A stretch of 8,126 nucleotides of DNA from Lachnospiraceae bacterium (GTDB taxonomy: Bacteria; Bacillota; Clostridia; Lachnospirales; Lachnospiraceae): contig JAILOA010000230.1 in NCBI GenBank assembly GCA_024691065.1, positions 1-8,126 on the forward strand. Direction: 5' to 3'. A model generated the notes under the pieces. That model was not told where the DNA came from, did no database searches, and saw only the letters and a program-made list of their open reading frames with translations. This document shows, in pieces, positions 1-8,126 of the stretch (position 1 is its first letter; every line of letters starts with the position of its first letter). The position numbers and the translations under genes were made by a program.

Positions 1-1
1 A

Positions 2-928
2 AATTTACAAAAAGAGATACTTAATTTGGAATGTGAAGAAACAGAAAAAAACAGATTACTTAGAAATTTAATGAAATTAGAAGAAGAACATTTGAACATT
101 ATGATTACGGGGGCAACCGGATGCGGAAAAAGTTCGACTATAAATGCATTATTTGATACTGAAGTAGCAAAGGTAGGAGTTGGAGTAGATCCTGAAACTA
201 TGGAAATAACAAAATTTGAATTTGGCAATATAACTCTTTGGGATACACCTGGACTTGGTGACGGTAAAGAAGCTGATAATAGACATTCAAAAAATATAAT
301 TGATAAGTTGTTGGAAACTGATGAAAATGGAAACCCGTTAATTGATTTGGTTTTGGTAATATTGGATGGAAGCAGCAGAGATCTTGGAACGTCGTATGAA
401 CTTATCAATGAAGTAATTATTAAAACAATCGGACCGGAGAACAGTGACAGAATACTTATAGCAATTAACCAGGCAGACATAGCAATGAGTGGACGTTATT
501 GGAATTTTAAAAAGAACAGACCTGAAAAGAAACTTGAAGAATTTTTGGATAAAAAGGTTGAGTCGGTTAAAAATAGAATTAAGGAAGCAACAGGTGTAGA
601 AGTTGACCCGATTTACTATTGTGCAGGATATAAAGAGGAGGGATGTATGCAAACAAAACCATATAATTTGACAAAGTTATTATCTTACATAGTTGACAAG
701 ACTCCGTCGGAGAAAAGAATATTTTATTCTGAAGCTACAAATACAGATTCTACGATGTGGAAACATAATGATGATTTAGAAGATTATAGAACTAACATAT
801 TTGATAGTATAAAGGAAGGACTGGGAAATGCTTTGGATTTGGTTGGAAATTTTGTATCAGGTGTTTTAGGAGTTATAGATTCAATAGGGAGTTTCATAGG
901 AAATGTATTTGGAGGATTATTTTGGTAA
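2..928 (+). CDS. TRAFAC-class GTPase (YeeP/YfjP-like, MMR_HSR1 fold) with hydrophobic C-terminal tail; 5' end probably outside window
   Basis: This is a P-loop GTPase. Counting from the TTG at 26, it has G1 GATGCGKS (29-36), G3 DTPG (73-76) and G4 NQAD (148-151, with Q in place of the usual K). The frame stays open to the left edge and the upstream codons read as a charged helix. Neither the TTG at 26 nor the ATG at 71 has a convincing Shine-Dalgarno site, so the true start is probably upstream of the window. Residues about 255-300 form a Gly/hydrophobic tail (GNFVSGVLGVIDSIGSF and following) that looks membrane-associating or oligomerising. It is a tandem paralogue of the next gene, sharing segments such as VDPETMEI, WDTPGLGD and INQAD.AM. 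The molecular target is unknown. Relatives are usually annotated as 50S ribosome-binding or IRG-like GTPases, and I do not assign a function. The GTPase fold is certain. Confidence 0.85.
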   Translation, partial: NLQKEILNLECEETEKNRLLRNLMKLEEEHLNIMITGATGCGKSSTINALFDTEVAKVGVGVDPETMEITKFEFGNITLWDTPGLGDGKEADNRHSKNIIDKLLETDENGNPLIDLVLVILDGSSRDLGTSYELINEVIIKTIGPENSDRILIAINQADIAMSGRYWNFKKNRPEKKLEEFLDKKVESVKNRIKEATGVEVDPIYYCAGYKEEGCMQTKPYNLTKLLSYIVDKTPSEKRIFYSEATNTDSTMWKHNDDLEDYRTNIFDSIKEGLGNALDLVGNFVSGVLGVIDSIGSFIGNVFGGLFW

Positions 929-979
929 TTATTTAACATTTGTATAGCAGGGTTGTATCCTGCAGAAAGAGAGGATTTT

Positions 980-1660
980 ATGGATATTTACAGAAAAAAC
1001 GATATTGACAACAACTTATCACTTCTTCACGTTCGTCCTTTGGATGTTATGATAGTAGGAGCTACAGGCGCAGGAAAATCAACTACTTTAAATGCTATAT
1101 TTAACTCCGAGGTTGCGAAGGTTGGAAGAGGTGTGGATCCGGAAACAATGGAAATCAGAGACTTCAGTATAGAAAGATTAATTAGATTTTGGGATACACC
1201 GGGACTTGGGGATAATATAAAAAAAGATGAGCAGTATAGTAAGAAGATGATTGATTTACTTTATGAAAAATATTCTTATAATTCTAAAAATTACGGCTTG
1301 GTAGATATGGTTCTAGTTGTGTTGGATGGAACAGGAAGGGATATGGGAAGTACTTATAAATTGTTGCGAGATGTTATTGTTCCTAACTTTCCGAAAGACA
1401 GAATATTAGTTGGTATTAATCAGGCAGATATGGCAATGAAGGGTAGACATTGGAATTTTATGATCAACAAGCCGGACGATACATTAGAGGGATTTTTGGA
1501 GGAAAAGTGTAATTCAGTAGTTGAAAGAGTGAAGGAAGCAACAGGAATTAAGATTAAGAAACCGGTGTACTATTCAGGAGAACAAAATTACAATATTCAC
1601 AAATTAATGGACTTTATTATCGATAATATGCCTAAGGAAAGGAGAAAACTTGTTTTATAA
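980..1660 (+). CDS. TRAFAC-class GTPase, tandem paralogue of the preceding gene, no C-terminal tail
   Basis: A second P-loop GTPase of 226 aa. Motifs are G1 GATGAGKS (27-34), G3 DTPG (72-75) and G4 NQAD (147-150). I chose the ATG at 980 because AGAGG lies five bases upstream. A longer frame beginning with TTG at 953 lacks such a site, and that TTG sits in the loop of a small hairpin (947-963). The core matches the upstream GTPase closely along its length (VDPETMEI, WDTPGLGD, QADMAMKGRHWNF, VKEATGIKI), so the pair arose by duplication. This copy stops right after the G domain at about residue 226 and lacks the glycine-rich hydrophobic tail of its partner. Its last 11 bases overlap a small membrane-peptide ORF, which may supply an anchor in trans (inference). 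The pair could heterodimerise, as many TRAFAC GTPases do, but the substrate or target is not identifiable. Confidence 0.88.
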   Translation: MDIYRKNDIDNNLSLLHVRPLDVMIVGATGAGKSTTLNAIFNSEVAKVGRGVDPETMEIRDFSIERLIRFWDTPGLGDNIKKDEQYSKKMIDLLYEKYSYNSKNYGLVDMVLVVLDGTGRDMGSTYKLLRDVIVPNFPKDRILVGINQADMAMKGRHWNFMINKPDDTLEGFLEEKCNSVVERVKEATGIKIKKPVYYSGEQNYNIHKLMDFIIDNMPKERRKLVL

Positions 1661-1811
1661 ATATGCTTTTATAGTTGTTTTTATAACGTTTTTGTGGTAT
1701 CATATTTATATTGATTTCGGAGTTTATTTTTACTATACAGGCAACAGAATTGTCTATAAGAGTTTTGTTTTGGACGGAGTAAAGCGGTGCTTTATTTCAG
1801 ACAGTATATAG
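1650..1811 (+). CDS. Small predicted single-pass membrane protein (53 aa, TTG start)
   Basis: This is a short ORF that fills the gap between the GTPase and CARF genes. It starts with TTG at 1650, five bases after GGAG in an A/G-rich stretch (AAGGAAAGGAG, 1634-1644), which is one of the best-placed Shine-Dalgarno sites in the window. No in-frame ATG exists upstream before a TAA at 1605. The product begins with a hydrophobic/aromatic segment (residues about 5-21, including AFIVVFITFLW) that could form one transmembrane helix. A Tyr/Phe-rich stretch follows, then a short basic-to-mixed tail ending CFISDSI. It overlaps the upstream GTPase by 11 bases, which suggests translational coupling. I recognise no family. 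It could be a membrane anchor for the tailless GTPase, a toxin-like peptide, or a chance ORF. The aromatic composition and the start signals favour a real gene. Confidence 0.5.
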   Translation: MFYKYAFIVVFITFLWYHIYIDFGVYFYYTGNRIVYKSFVLDGVKRCFISDSI

Positions 1812-1842
1812 AATTGTTATGAATTAAGAATGGAGGAACATT

Positions 1843-2448
1843 ATGAATAATGTATATATAACTAACATTCCTTTACAGGGAAACAGAGATTTAGAAAAAT
1901 GTTTTTATGAAACTAAAAATCTTAAAATTGAAGATAATTTTGAAACATCATTTCCGATTATTCCAGTGATAAAAAACAGAGAAAATATAAATGCTCCTGT
2001 TAAAGTTATAGTTATAAGAACTTTGAATGCAGATACAGAGATTAACTTTGGAAAATTCAAAAACGAGTTAAAGGAAATAGGTATTTCAGAGGATGTTATT
2101 ACTGAAATTGGAATTCCTGAGAACCAGCTTGATGTAATTGATAAGAGATGCATTTTAAGTATTATTGACGCTATACCTGAGAATTCACTTGTAACAACTG
2201 ATATTACATATGGTACTAAGCCAATGTCAGCAGTTCTTATTTATGCTATGAATCTTATAGATAAGATTAAATTTGCAGAAGTTGATAAAGTAGTTTATGG
2301 AGAAGTTGTAAGGAAAAATGGAAAACCGACAGGTAAGTATGCGATGTATGATCTTACAAACTTTATTTATATGACTCAATTAGTTGATAATTTGAATGCA
2401 TTAGGAATAGTAAATAAAAGAAAATTATTAGAGGAATTATTGGATTAA
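1843..2448 (+). CDS. CARF-domain-only protein (cyclic-oligoadenylate sensor or ring-nuclease candidate)
   Basis: This 201-aa protein has a Rossmann-like alternation of strands and helices and the sequence DITYGTKPMS at 120-129. That matches the (D/N)-x-T-x-G-T-K-x-M ligand-loop signature of CARF domains in Csm6/Csx1, Card1/Can2 and related type III CRISPR proteins, which bind cyclic oligoadenylate. The CARF fold normally occupies about 150-200 residues and so accounts for the whole chain. No HEPN R-x4-6-H, PD-D/ExK nuclease or transmembrane segment follows. The protein contains no histidine at all, which excludes HEPN RNase activity. It is therefore a stand-alone sensor, ring nuclease (compare Csx15, Csx16 and Csx20) or adaptor that partners another protein. 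GGAGG lies six bases before the ATG, 31 bases after the small ORF. The Cas10 polymerase encoded downstream could supply its ligand. CARF identity is fairly secure; the exact subfamily and activity are not. Confidence 0.72.
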   Translation: MNNVYITNIPLQGNRDLEKCFYETKNLKIEDNFETSFPIIPVIKNRENINAPVKVIVIRTLNADTEINFGKFKNELKEIGISEDVITEIGIPENQLDVIDKRCILSIIDAIPENSLVTTDITYGTKPMSAVLIYAMNLIDKIKFAEVDKVVYGEVVRKNGKPTGKYAMYDLTNFIYMTQLVDNLNALGIVNKRKLLEELLD

Positions 2449-2460
2449 CATTAGATGTTA

Positions 2461-2499
2461 AAGTAGTGGAGCGGATGATATATTCTTGCTTCACTGCTT
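2461..2499 (+). terminator. 12-bp hairpin, possible weak terminator or attenuator after the CARF gene
   Basis: AAGTAGTGGAGC (2461-2472) pairs with GCTTCACTGCTT (2488-2499) across 12 positions with two G-U pairs. The loop is 15 bases. The sequence downstream is A/T-rich (ATTTAAATTTT) and lacks a clean T tract, so intrinsic termination would be partial at best. It sits 12 bases after the CARF stop codon and separates the GTPase/CARF group from the sigma-like/cas group. It could equally be an mRNA-stabilising stem or processing site. Confidence 0.45.
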
Positions 2500-2568
2500 A
2501 TTTAAATTTTGATGAAGAAAAAATATTTATAAAATTTAATGATTAGGGATTTTATATTAATCAGATAG

Positions 2569-2584
2569 TTTTTTTTTTAGGAGG
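2569..2584 (+). promoter_or_regulatory. T10 tract abutting a perfect AGGAGG ribosome binding site
   Basis: Ten consecutive T (2569-2578) directly precede AGGAGG (2579-2584), five bases before the ATG of the sigma-like gene. The Shine-Dalgarno site is full consensus, so translation initiation should be strong. A weak 6-bp inverted repeat (TGATTA/TAATCA) lies just upstream, so hairpin plus T tract could also act as a leader attenuator. The homopolymer may vary in length. No convincing -35/-10 pair was found in the gap; a TTGATG at 2509 followed by TAAAAT has too short a spacer to rely on. Confidence 0.4.
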
Positions 2585-2589
2585 TCTAT

Positions 2590-4279
<1,690 letters not shown>

Positions 4280-4302
<23 letters not shown>

Positions 4303-4909
4303 AAACCAAATTAAGAATTTCTTTGCCGGTGATTCCAGTGGTCATGATTATTGGCATTCATTGAGGGTTTATAATAATGCCATTAGACTTGCCGAGGATA
4401 CAGAGTGTGATAAAGAAATAGTTTCTTTGGCTGCACTTTTACATGATGTCGATGATGCGAAGATTTACCATACAGAAAACTATGAAAATGCCAGACGTAT
4501 GATGAAAGAGGCAGGTTATGGGAATGATACTGTAGAAATGGTAGTCAAAATAATCGGTGAGATTTCATTTAGAGGAGAGGAATCTATAGTACCGGAATCA
4601 ATAGAAGGAAAGATTGTTCAGGATGCAGACAGATTGGATGCGATGGGGGCTATAGGGATAGCCAGAACATTTGCATATGGAGGGTATAAGAATAAAGAAT
4701 TATATAATCCTGAAATTCTTCCTAAAACTTTGATTGATTCGGGTTCATATCTGGAAAATGATGGTTCTTCTATAAACCATTTCTATGAGAAATTATTTAA
4801 AATCAAAGATATGATGAATACGGAAAAAGCAAAGGAAATAGCAGAAGAAAGAGATTTATTTATGCATAAATTTTTGGATGAATTTATGGATGAGTGGGAA
4901 GGTATATAA
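4280..4909 (+). CDS. HD-domain phosphohydrolase of the YedJ/YpgQ type
   Basis: A 209-aa metal-dependent HD-superfamily hydrolase. Metal-ligand residues are H26 (in GHDYWHSLRV, 21-30), H55-D56 (AALLHDVDD) and the acidic cluster D115/D117/D120 in QDADRLDA. The stretch QDADRLDAMGAIGIARTFAY is diagnostic of the YedJ/YpgQ group, whose B. subtilis member is reported to be a divalent-metal nucleotide pyrophosphohydrolase. All catalytic positions are intact and the length is typical for the family. GAAGG lies six bases before the ATG, within the end of the sigma-like gene (23-base overlap), so translation may be coupled to it. The adjacent cas10 lacks its own HD domain, but this protein resembles small-molecule HD enzymes more than the permuted Cas10 HD nuclease. 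I favour a nucleotide-processing role, with a trans-acting Cas10 partner as the less likely alternative. Confidence 0.85.
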
Positions 4910-4921
4910 AGGGTGTAATAT

Positions 4922-5296
4922 ATGGGAAACAATAAAGGAATTAAATTAATAAAAAGGGATGGAGAATTTATCTGGTATTCTCATAGATGGGTAAAGGAAC
5001 TAATAAAGATTGCCGCAAATAGAGTATTAATTGATATTTCGAAAGAAGAAGTTGATACACTTGAAAAAAAGTTTGAAGAAGATATGAGATACGGTTTTTA
5101 TTGTCTGGAGGAAAAGTTTAATTCAATAATTTCTTCAAGAGGTGATTATCCGTTTATTACAATTACATTTGGTATTAGCAGGGATAAGTATGCTATTATG
5201 GCATCAAGAGCTGCTATATATATTAGAAAACAAGGTCATGGAAAAGAAGGGCATAAACAACCGGTTCTTTTTCCTAAGCTTGTTTTTTTTATTTGA
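4922..5296 (+). pseudogene. nrdD: Anaerobic (class III) ribonucleoside-triphosphate reductase fragment, internal part
   Basis: A 124-codon open frame matches the middle of NrdD: EKFNSIISSRGDYPFITITF followed by RKQGHGKEG and KQPVLFPKLVFF resembles the family pattern MKLNTVPSSRGDYPFTTFTFG...VRRKGHGKKGKPVVFPKLVFLYD. Full NrdD is about 600-730 aa; the ATP-cone and first half of the barrel are missing, and the frame ends abruptly. A T8 run (5283-5290) lies at the break: with one T fewer the reading becomes LVFLFD, matching the family, before a TAA at 5298. So a homopolymer frameshift, an in-frame stop and a deletion have all hit this gene. It cannot be an active reductase. It begins with ATG 12 bases after the HD gene and has GGGTG upstream, so a short peptide might still be made. 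Confidence 0.75.
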
Positions 5297-5300
5297 TTAA

Positions 5301-5456
5301 AATTTGCTAAAAGAGTTCCAAAAAGAGGACTCCATACAATATTCGGTATATGGAACACCTGCGGAAAGTCTGTGCGGACGTCAGGTTAAGAAGTTTAGGG
5401 AAAAGTATGGTGTTATTGAAAACGATGTAATTAAAGGTTTATATAATGAACCATAA
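5301..5456 (+). pseudogene. nrdD: Anaerobic ribonucleoside-triphosphate reductase fragment, second remnant
   Basis: This stretch is in the frame created by removing one T from the upstream run. It reads NLLKEFQKEDSIQYSVYGTP and then AESLCGRQVKKFREKYGVIE, matching the NrdD segment YGTPAESLCGLQVKQFRAKYGIIEN, which contains the conserved cysteine. Compared with full-length NrdD, roughly 200 residues that should separate it from the previous fragment are absent. The match stops after IEN, and the frame ends at 5454-5456 before the zinc-binding CxxC motifs and the glycyl-radical site. No start codon or ribosome site serves it. The end abuts the cas10 leader, so a recombination or insertion event probably placed the cas module next to a host nrdD and left this debris. 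Confidence 0.7.
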
Positions 5457-5484
5457 CATAAAAATTTCAGAAGGGAGAAAAGTA

Positions 5485-7062
5485 ATGGGAAGAGTTTTAA
5501 CAATTTTAGAGGTGTCGCAAAAGCAGGCGTACATTTTTAAAAGCAATAAAATCAAGGATAATATTATTAATTCCGAAGTTATTGCTTATGCTTTAAGTGA
5601 CGAGTATATTAGCAAAGTGCTTGAAGGGAAAGGGTACAATTCCGAAGATAATATGGTTTATTCAGGAGGTGGCCATACGATACTTGAGTTTTCCGATTTT
5701 GAATCCGCCAGGAATGCTGTAAGTATTATTACGGAAAATGTTTACAAGGATTTTGACGGACTTCAGGTATTTGCCAAGAATGTTTTGTATGATGAGAAAA
5801 TGTCAGTAAAAGATAATTTACAAAATCTTACAGCTGAACTGGAAAGAAAAAAATCCATCAGAAAAAGTATGTTTCATCAGGGAAGATATGGTATTGAAAA
5901 AATCAATATAAATACCGATGATATAAAAGAAATTTCAAAAAAATCCGAGGCTAAGGAGATTGTTAAAGGCAGAGCTATCGGTAGATATGAGAATAATAAG
6001 TATTATCCGGAGGGGTATAGTATTGTAGAAAAATTCGAAGAGTTAGGTGGAGATAAAGGAGAATCAAATTTCATTGCTGTTGTTCATATCGACGGTAACG
6101 GTATGGGTAAGAGAGTTGAAAATCTATATAATAAGTTGGGTAATTGTACCTGGGAAGAAATGAAAAAGCATCTTAAGGATTTTAGTGAAGCTATCGATAA
6201 AGATTTTAAACAGTCATTTAAAAAAATGAATGAAAGGGTAAGGAATTCTCTTGAGAACGGAACATTGAAGGGAAAATTAAAGTTGAAAGATAAAAACTTT
6301 CCTATTCGTCGTATTATAACAGCAGGTGATGATATATGTTTCGTTACGGAAGGAAGAATAGGCATTGAGTGCTCAAGAATATTTATCGAAGAATTATGTG
6401 AAAAGATAAATTCTGTCGACAATGAAGGATATTCGGCTTGTGCAGGTGTTGCGATAGTTCATACAAAATATCCTTTCTATAGGGCATATGATATAGCCGA
6501 AATGCTTTGCAGTAATGCTAAGAGATTCGGAGCTACTATAAGTCCTGAAGATAACGGAAGTTCGATATCTTCAATAGACTGGCATATTGATTTCGGTGAG
6601 ATGAAGGATACATTGAAACAATTAAGAGCTGACTATAACACCGCCGACGGTAATCGACTAGAGATGAGACCATATATTATAAATGCATCCGAAGAGATTC
6701 AAAAACAATATAAATATAACAGATATGAGTCTTTCTATAGGTCGATTATGCTTATTAATAAAGGTGAAAGTGAAATCGGAGTAGGTAAGATAAAGGAATT
6801 CAGAAATGCATTGAAATCAGGTGAAACAGCTTCCGGTAATTATATTAAATTCAATAGAATAAGCTCCTTAATTGATGATGTTACCGCAAAACAAAAAGAT
6901 GGAGCGGATTATAACTATTCAAAATTATTTACCGGTGAGGATACCAATTATTCACCTTTTATTGAAATAAAATATGGAAATAAGGAAGCTCAAAAGCATT
7001 CAACGTTATTTGATGCAATAGAGCTTATGGATACATTTTTACCGGTAAAGGAGGTGCTATAA
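5485..7062 (+). CDS. cas10: Cas10 (small, HD-less), type III CRISPR cyclic-oligoadenylate synthase subunit
   Basis: A 525-aa Cas10/Cmr2-family large subunit. The N-terminus (TILEVSQKQAYIFKSNKIKD) is the usual start of the first palm domain (v/sQ.yIf.S.klKd), followed by YSGGGHTILEF. The second palm carries HIDGNGMGK (201-209) and AGDD (280-283). The latter is the GGDD polymerase site with Ala for the first Gly but both Asp kept, so cyclic oligoadenylate synthesis is predicted. There is no N-terminal HD nuclease domain, and the chain is short compared with typical Cas10 proteins (about 700-1000 aa). I chose the ATG at 5485, preceded by AAGGGAG with a 7-base spacer. An in-frame ATG at 5446 would overlap the nrdD remnant and lacks such a site. 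The RAMP gene follows after one base. It would form the large subunit of the effector complex encoded by the downstream genes. Confidence 0.85.
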   Translation: MGRVLTILEVSQKQAYIFKSNKIKDNIINSEVIAYALSDEYISKVLEGKGYNSEDNMVYSGGGHTILEFSDFESARNAVSIITENVYKDFDGLQVFAKNVLYDEKMSVKDNLQNLTAELERKKSIRKSMFHQGRYGIEKININTDDIKEISKKSEAKEIVKGRAIGRYENNKYYPEGYSIVEKFEELGGDKGESNFIAVVHIDGNGMGKRVENLYNKLGNCTWEEMKKHLKDFSEAIDKDFKQSFKKMNERVRNSLENGTLKGKLKLKDKNFPIRRIITAGDDICFVTEGRIGIECSRIFIEELCEKINSVDNEGYSACAGVAIVHTKYPFYRAYDIAEMLCSNAKRFGATISPEDNGSSISSIDWHIDFGEMKDTLKQLRADYNTADGNRLEMRPYIINASEEIQKQYKYNRYESFYRSIMLINKGESEIGVGKIKEFRNALKSGETASGNYIKFNRISSLIDDVTAKQKDGADYNYSKLFTGEDTNYSPFIEIKYGNKEAQKHSTLFDAIELMDTFLPVKEVL

Positions 7063-7063
7063 T

Positions 7064-7648
7064 ATGTGGATTAAGATGACATTACTTTCGGATACTATAT
7101 TCGGAAACGGAGTAAGTGTTCCCGGTGGCGAGGATATAGCTGTTTTAACTGACAGTGAAGGCTTTCCGTATTATAAAGGTAGCACTTTCAAAGGTGTTTT
7201 CAGAGAAGAACTGGAAAGGCTTTTATCTCTGGAGGGAAAATCTAAGGAGGAAATCAAGAAAACAGCCAATGAGTTACTTGGTGAAGAGGGAAATGACAGT
7301 GATTTCGGTAGTCTTGTTTTTTCTGATTTTATGATTTCCGATCAGGTTAAAAATAAAATTTTAGAGAATATAGAATCATATGAAGGAGACAAAGTTTATG
7401 TTGTAACCGAGATGTTCTCTAATTTAAGGACATTTACAAGGATAAATGAATATGGAACAGCTGAGAAAGGTTCCCTTCGTATAGCCAGATGTGTAGATAA
7501 GGGAATAAGCTTTTTCAGTGAGATAAGCTGTCCTGATGACCAAAAAGAAAAAGTCCTCGAAGTCTTAAAAATGATTAAATGGATAGGAACTATGCGTAAT
7601 AGGGGCTTTGGTAAAGTTAAAATAACTGAAGTAAAGGGAGGGCAGTAG
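7064..7648 (+). CDS. Cas7-group RAMP protein (Csm3/Cmr4-like) of a type III effector complex
   Basis: A 194-aa RAMP-superfamily backbone subunit that would coat the crRNA. The first half shows the classic pattern GGEDIAVLTDSEGFPYYKGS followed by TFKGVFREEL (residues 21-50), equivalent to the D..i.rd..g.PyIPGSslKGalR motif of Csm3/Cmr4. D24 lies where those proteins place the catalytic Asp that cuts target RNA at 6-nt intervals, so target RNA cleavage is plausible. The C-terminus carries the glycine-rich loop GTMRNRGFG (175-183) typical of RAMPs. The length is slightly below usual Csm3. It starts one base after cas10 with a consensus AAAGGAGGTG site, so the two are surely co-translated. Csm3-like versus Cmr4-like assignment is uncertain; subtype III-D Cas7 proteins are Csm3-like. 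Confidence 0.82.
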   Translation: MWIKMTLLSDTIFGNGVSVPGGEDIAVLTDSEGFPYYKGSTFKGVFREELERLLSLEGKSKEEIKKTANELLGEEGNDSDFGSLVFSDFMISDQVKNKILENIESYEGDKVYVVTEMFSNLRTFTRINEYGTAEKGSLRIARCVDKGISFFSEISCPDDQKEKVLEVLKMIKWIGTMRNRGFGKVKITEVKGGQ

Positions 7649-7649
7649 A

Positions 7650-8126
7650 ATGAATAGATATTTTGAATATATTATTACTAATATTGAGCCTGTAAGAATA
7701 GCCGATAATAGTAAAAGTCAAAGTGGGCAGACAGTGACTTTAAAATATATAACAGGTACTGCCATCAGAGGCTTGGTTGTTAATTATTTTGCAAAACAGA
7801 GCGGATTTGAGGAAATTAAGCCTACTTTATTTTCGGATAAAGTGAAATATTTAAATGCTTATTTATATTCGGATAAGGATATGATTGTTTCTCCTAAAGG
7901 TTTTTATGAAGATAAGACCGAGGTGGCTAAAGTCGGTAACAACGATATTCCTAAAAAACAAATTGAAAATGTAACTGTTGACGGTAATTTTACCGATGGA
8001 CTTAAGAGAGCATCCCTCGGAGAGTTCTGCTTTATTGAGGATGGATGTATTCGTTATGCATCGGTTGATACCAATTCCGATATGCGTATAAGTGTAGATC
8101 CGGATAATGATAATATTTTCAGAAAT
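7650..8126 (+). CDS. RAMP protein, Csx10-like (Cas5 group), 3' end outside window
   Basis: The first 159 codons of a second RAMP protein, open to the right edge. TLKYITGTAIRGLVVNYFA (about residues 30-48) corresponds to the tl.YIPGsalRGala..y motif of Csx10 and other Cas5/Cas7 RAMPs. A following F..kVkYLNAYLYSDKDMIV and PKGFYEDK match the Csx10 arrangement, where conserved F...v.f.na precedes a Pro-rich segment. The start ATG overlaps no gene, lies one base after the previous stop, and is preceded by AAAGGGAGGG. Csx10 is the Cas5-group subunit that marks subtype III-D, so with the HD-less Cas10 it suggests III-D or a close variant. Full-length Csx10 is typically above 350 aa. The C-terminal glycine loop lies outside the window and cannot be checked. 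Confidence 0.68.
   Translation, partial: MNRYFEYIITNIEPVRIADNSKSQSGQTVTLKYITGTAIRGLVVNYFAKQSGFEEIKPTLFSDKVKYLNAYLYSDKDMIVSPKGFYEDKTEVAKVGNNDIPKKQIENVTVDGNFTDGLKRASLGEFCFIEDGCIRYASVDTNSDMRISVDPDNDNIFRN

Noticed and set aside
953..979. Upstream TTG start for the second GTPase
   Set aside because: No Shine-Dalgarno site precedes it and it falls in a small hairpin loop (947-963). The ATG at 980 has AGAGG at ideal spacing and gives the usual short N-terminus.
5446..5484. Upstream ATG extending Cas10 by 13 residues
   Set aside because: It overlaps the nrdD remnant and lacks a ribosome site. ATG 5485 has AAGGGAG seven bases upstream and begins directly with the conserved TILEVSQKQ motif.
6084..6422. 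Minus-strand 112-codon ORF, with similar antisense ORFs at 338-652, 1905-2153 and 2667-2891
   Set aside because: They are antisense shadows of well-supported genes, with no family resemblance and no ribosome sites.

Overview
The window reads as a low-GC Bacillota chromosome segment, most likely from an anaerobic Clostridia-type bacterium. The DNA is strongly A+T-rich, nearly every gene has an AGGAGG-like ribosome binding site, and there is a remnant of the oxygen-sensitive class III ribonucleotide reductase. All supported genes lie on the + strand with short gaps or overlaps, so much of the window may be one or a few co-transcribed units. No CRISPR array, tRNA, rRNA, transposase or integrase is visible.

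Left part (1-1811): two tandem paralogous TRAFAC-class GTPases with intact G1, G3 and G4 motifs. The first runs off the left edge and ends in a glycine-rich hydrophobic tail. The second has no such tail, but a hidden 53-codon TTG-start ORF encoding a predicted single-pass membrane peptide overlaps its 3' end.

Middle (1843-5456): a CARF-domain-only protein (a cyclic-oligoadenylate sensor or ring-nuclease candidate) is followed by a 12-bp hairpin. Next is a 570-aa acidic protein that I read, with moderate to low confidence, as sigma-70-like. It is interrupted by an uninterrupted run of 43 G. Both alternative reading frames stop within 8 bases of the run, which is the layout of a phase-variable ON/OFF switch. 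Its 3' end overlaps a YedJ/YpgQ-type HD phosphohydrolase gene. After that come two fragments of a decayed anaerobic ribonucleotide reductase gene (nrdD).

Right part (5485-8126): the start of a type III CRISPR effector operon. It contains a small Cas10 with no N-terminal HD domain but with conserved polymerase-site acidic residues, a Csm3/Cmr4-type Cas7 RAMP, and the beginning of a Csx10-like RAMP cut by the right edge. The set is closest to subtype III-D.

How they may work together (inference): Cas10 would make cyclic oligoadenylate on target recognition and the CARF protein would bind or degrade it. The sigma-like protein, HD hydrolase and GTPases would be accessory or output components. 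The G43 tract could switch the sigma-like protein on and off and, through translational coupling or polarity, may affect the genes downstream.
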